Of a stretch of 15,551 bases of DNA, positions 14,764 to 15,551 are shown piece after piece. Each line of letters begins with the position of its first letter. The first letter of the stretch is position 1. Source of the DNA: UBA6136 sp964386975 (GTDB lineage: Bacteria; Pseudomonadota; Gammaproteobacteria; Methylococcales; Methylococcaceae); NCBI GenBank assembly GCA_964386975.1, contig CAYLUS010000048.1, positions 1 to 15,551 of the forward strand. Direction: 5' to 3'. The position numbers and the translations under genes are program-made. Below the pieces are notes generated by a model. The model searched no databases. It was not told the DNA's origin and saw only the letters and a program-made list of their open reading frames with translations.

Positions 14764-15207
14764 ATGCGCAAACTTGTCGCTCTGCTCGCTCTTTTGACCG
14801 GCGGCTGTGGATCCATGCCCAGTGAGGAGCAAAAACTCGCTTGCGGACAGCAGTGCCTTAAGAACGGCGAGAACTGTAGCCAGTTCTTTGCCCGCAAGAA
14901 CGAGGAGCGACGGCTGGACTTTGAACAGGCCAGGGAAAACTACTGGATGTGCATGCGTCGCTATCCTTCGGCGCGCAGCGTCGCTGAAACGCCTTGTATT
15001 GCACCCCCGCCGAACGCAGTCAAATACGACACCTGTGGGCAGGAACTTGAGGAGTGCATGGCCGCCTGCAAGACCACCCTTGATGAGGTGGCGACCTTTT
15101 CCAATCCGTCATCCGATTCCGCCCGAGGGGGCCATCGCACCCTTCCGAACCCACCTGAGGATGCAGAGGGCACTCAGGTGCCCGTTGAACCGCTTGCAAA
15201 TCCTTGA
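14764..15207 (+). CDS. Cysteine-rich predicted lipoprotein of unknown function
   Basis: I do not recognise a family. The 147-residue product has a short lipoprotein signal (MRKLVALLALLTGGC, Cys15). The mature part carries eight further cysteines: C27-x3-C31-x6-C38, then C63-x14-C78, then C91-x6-C98-x3-C102, so the outer groups are mirror images. Between them is a charged helical stretch (about 42-62). The tail from 110 is Pro/Ser/Gly-rich and probably disordered. ATG 14764 is chosen because it starts the lipoprotein signal and AAGGG lies upstream; an in-frame ATG at 14704 would bury the signal. It lies 45 bases before an exported peroxiredoxin gene on the same strand, so both may be one operon acting in envelope redox chemistry. 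Confidence 0.7.
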   Translation: MRKLVALLALLTGGCGSMPSEEQKLACGQQCLKNGENCSQFFARKNEERRLDFEQARENYWMCMRRYPSARSVAETPCIAPPPNAVKYDTCGQELEECMAACKTTLDEVATFSNPSSDSARGGHRTLPNPPEDAEGTQVPVEPLANP

Positions 15208-15252
15208 GTCCTAGGAAGGCCATTTCCCTAAAACCCTTGGAGGTCCGTTCTC

Positions 15253-15551
15253 ATGCAATCCAAACATTTCCTCAAACGTCTGGCACTCTCCCTCTCATTG
15301 GCCCTTCCCGGGCTTACAGGCGTCAAGGCGGAGCCTTTGAATGTCGGCCAAAAGGCCCCTGTTTTCGAACTCAAGGACCAAAATGGCAATGCCGTTCGGC
15401 TTGAAGATCGGAAAGGGAAGGGCTGGACTGTACTTTATTTCTATCCAAAAGCGGGAACCCCGGGCTGCACGACTCAGGCCTGCGCCTTTCGCGATGCCCT
15501 AAAGTCAGTGACCGATCTGAATGCCGTGGTCTATGGCGTCAGTACCGATGA
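15253..15551 (+). CDS. Exported PrxQ/Bcp-type peroxiredoxin, 3' end outside window
   Basis: Thiol peroxidase that reduces hydrogen peroxide or organic hydroperoxides. The visible 99 codons begin with a Sec-type signal (basic start MQSKHFLKR, hydrophobic core, likely cleavage after GVKA), then the AhpC/TSA fold start VGQKAPVFELKDQNG. The active site GTPGCTTQACAFRD holds the peroxidatic Cys (TPGC) and, five residues later, the resolving Cys, the arrangement of atypical 2-Cys PrxQ. PrxQ/Bcp enzymes are usually cytoplasmic, so the signal peptide implies a periplasmic or lipid-free exported form. ATG 15253 has GGAGG (15239-15243) at 9 bases. The reading frame stays open at the window end. Confidence 0.9.
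   Translation, partial: MQSKHFLKRLALSLSLALPGLTGVKAEPLNVGQKAPVFELKDQNGNAVRLEDRKGKGWTVLYFYPKAGTPGCTTQACAFRDALKSVTDLNAVVYGVSTD

Overview
The window looks like chromosomal DNA from a Gram-negative bacterium with moderate-to-high GC, most probably a gammaproteobacterium. The reasons are lipoprotein and Tat/Sec export signals, a three-part envelope efflux system with an outer-membrane factor, a YceK-type lipoprotein, an NhaD-type Na+/H+ antiporter and queG. No rRNA or tRNA gene, CRISPR array or intact transposase gene is visible. I cannot name the genus from sequence alone; NhaD suggests exposure to salt or alkali.

Layout: (1) 1-403 holds two inverted copies of a right end like those of IS200/IS605 (TnpB-bearing) elements, with about 300 bp of non-coding DNA between them. 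(2) 404-1522 is queG (tRNA queuosine synthesis). (3) 1523-3538 has a good sigma70-like promoter, a perfect inverted repeat, a possible 20-codon leader ORF and a Tat-exported, Met/His-rich multicopper oxidase. (4) 3620-7251 (minus) is a ytcA-mdtN-mdtO-like operon, and the mdtP-like outer-membrane factor (about 7298-8869) is transcribed divergently. Together they would form a complete efflux path for small organic compounds. (5) 8886-10181 (minus) is a CLC-type Cl-/H+ antiporter. A 451-bp divergent region with a possible structured leader follows, then nhaD (10633-12078). Both deal with ion and pH balance. (6) 12079-12512 is non-coding between two convergent genes and is full of perfect hairpins. 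(7) 12513-14060 (minus) is a second, Sec-exported multicopper oxidase, preceded by two copies of an operator-like 13-mer 43 bp apart, and then a yceK-like lipoprotein gene (14228-14539, minus). (8) 14764-15551 has a Cys-rich lipoprotein with a mirror-symmetric cysteine pattern, followed 45 bp later by an exported PrxQ-type peroxiredoxin cut by the window edge.

The common theme is envelope stress: copper oxidation and detoxification (two multicopper oxidases), drug or aromatic efflux, monovalent-ion balance, and periplasmic thiol/peroxide chemistry. The least explained parts are the Cys-rich lipoprotein/PrxQ pair, the hairpin-rich convergent spacer, the nhaD leader together with the altered NhaD motif, and the paired IS605-like ends beside queG.
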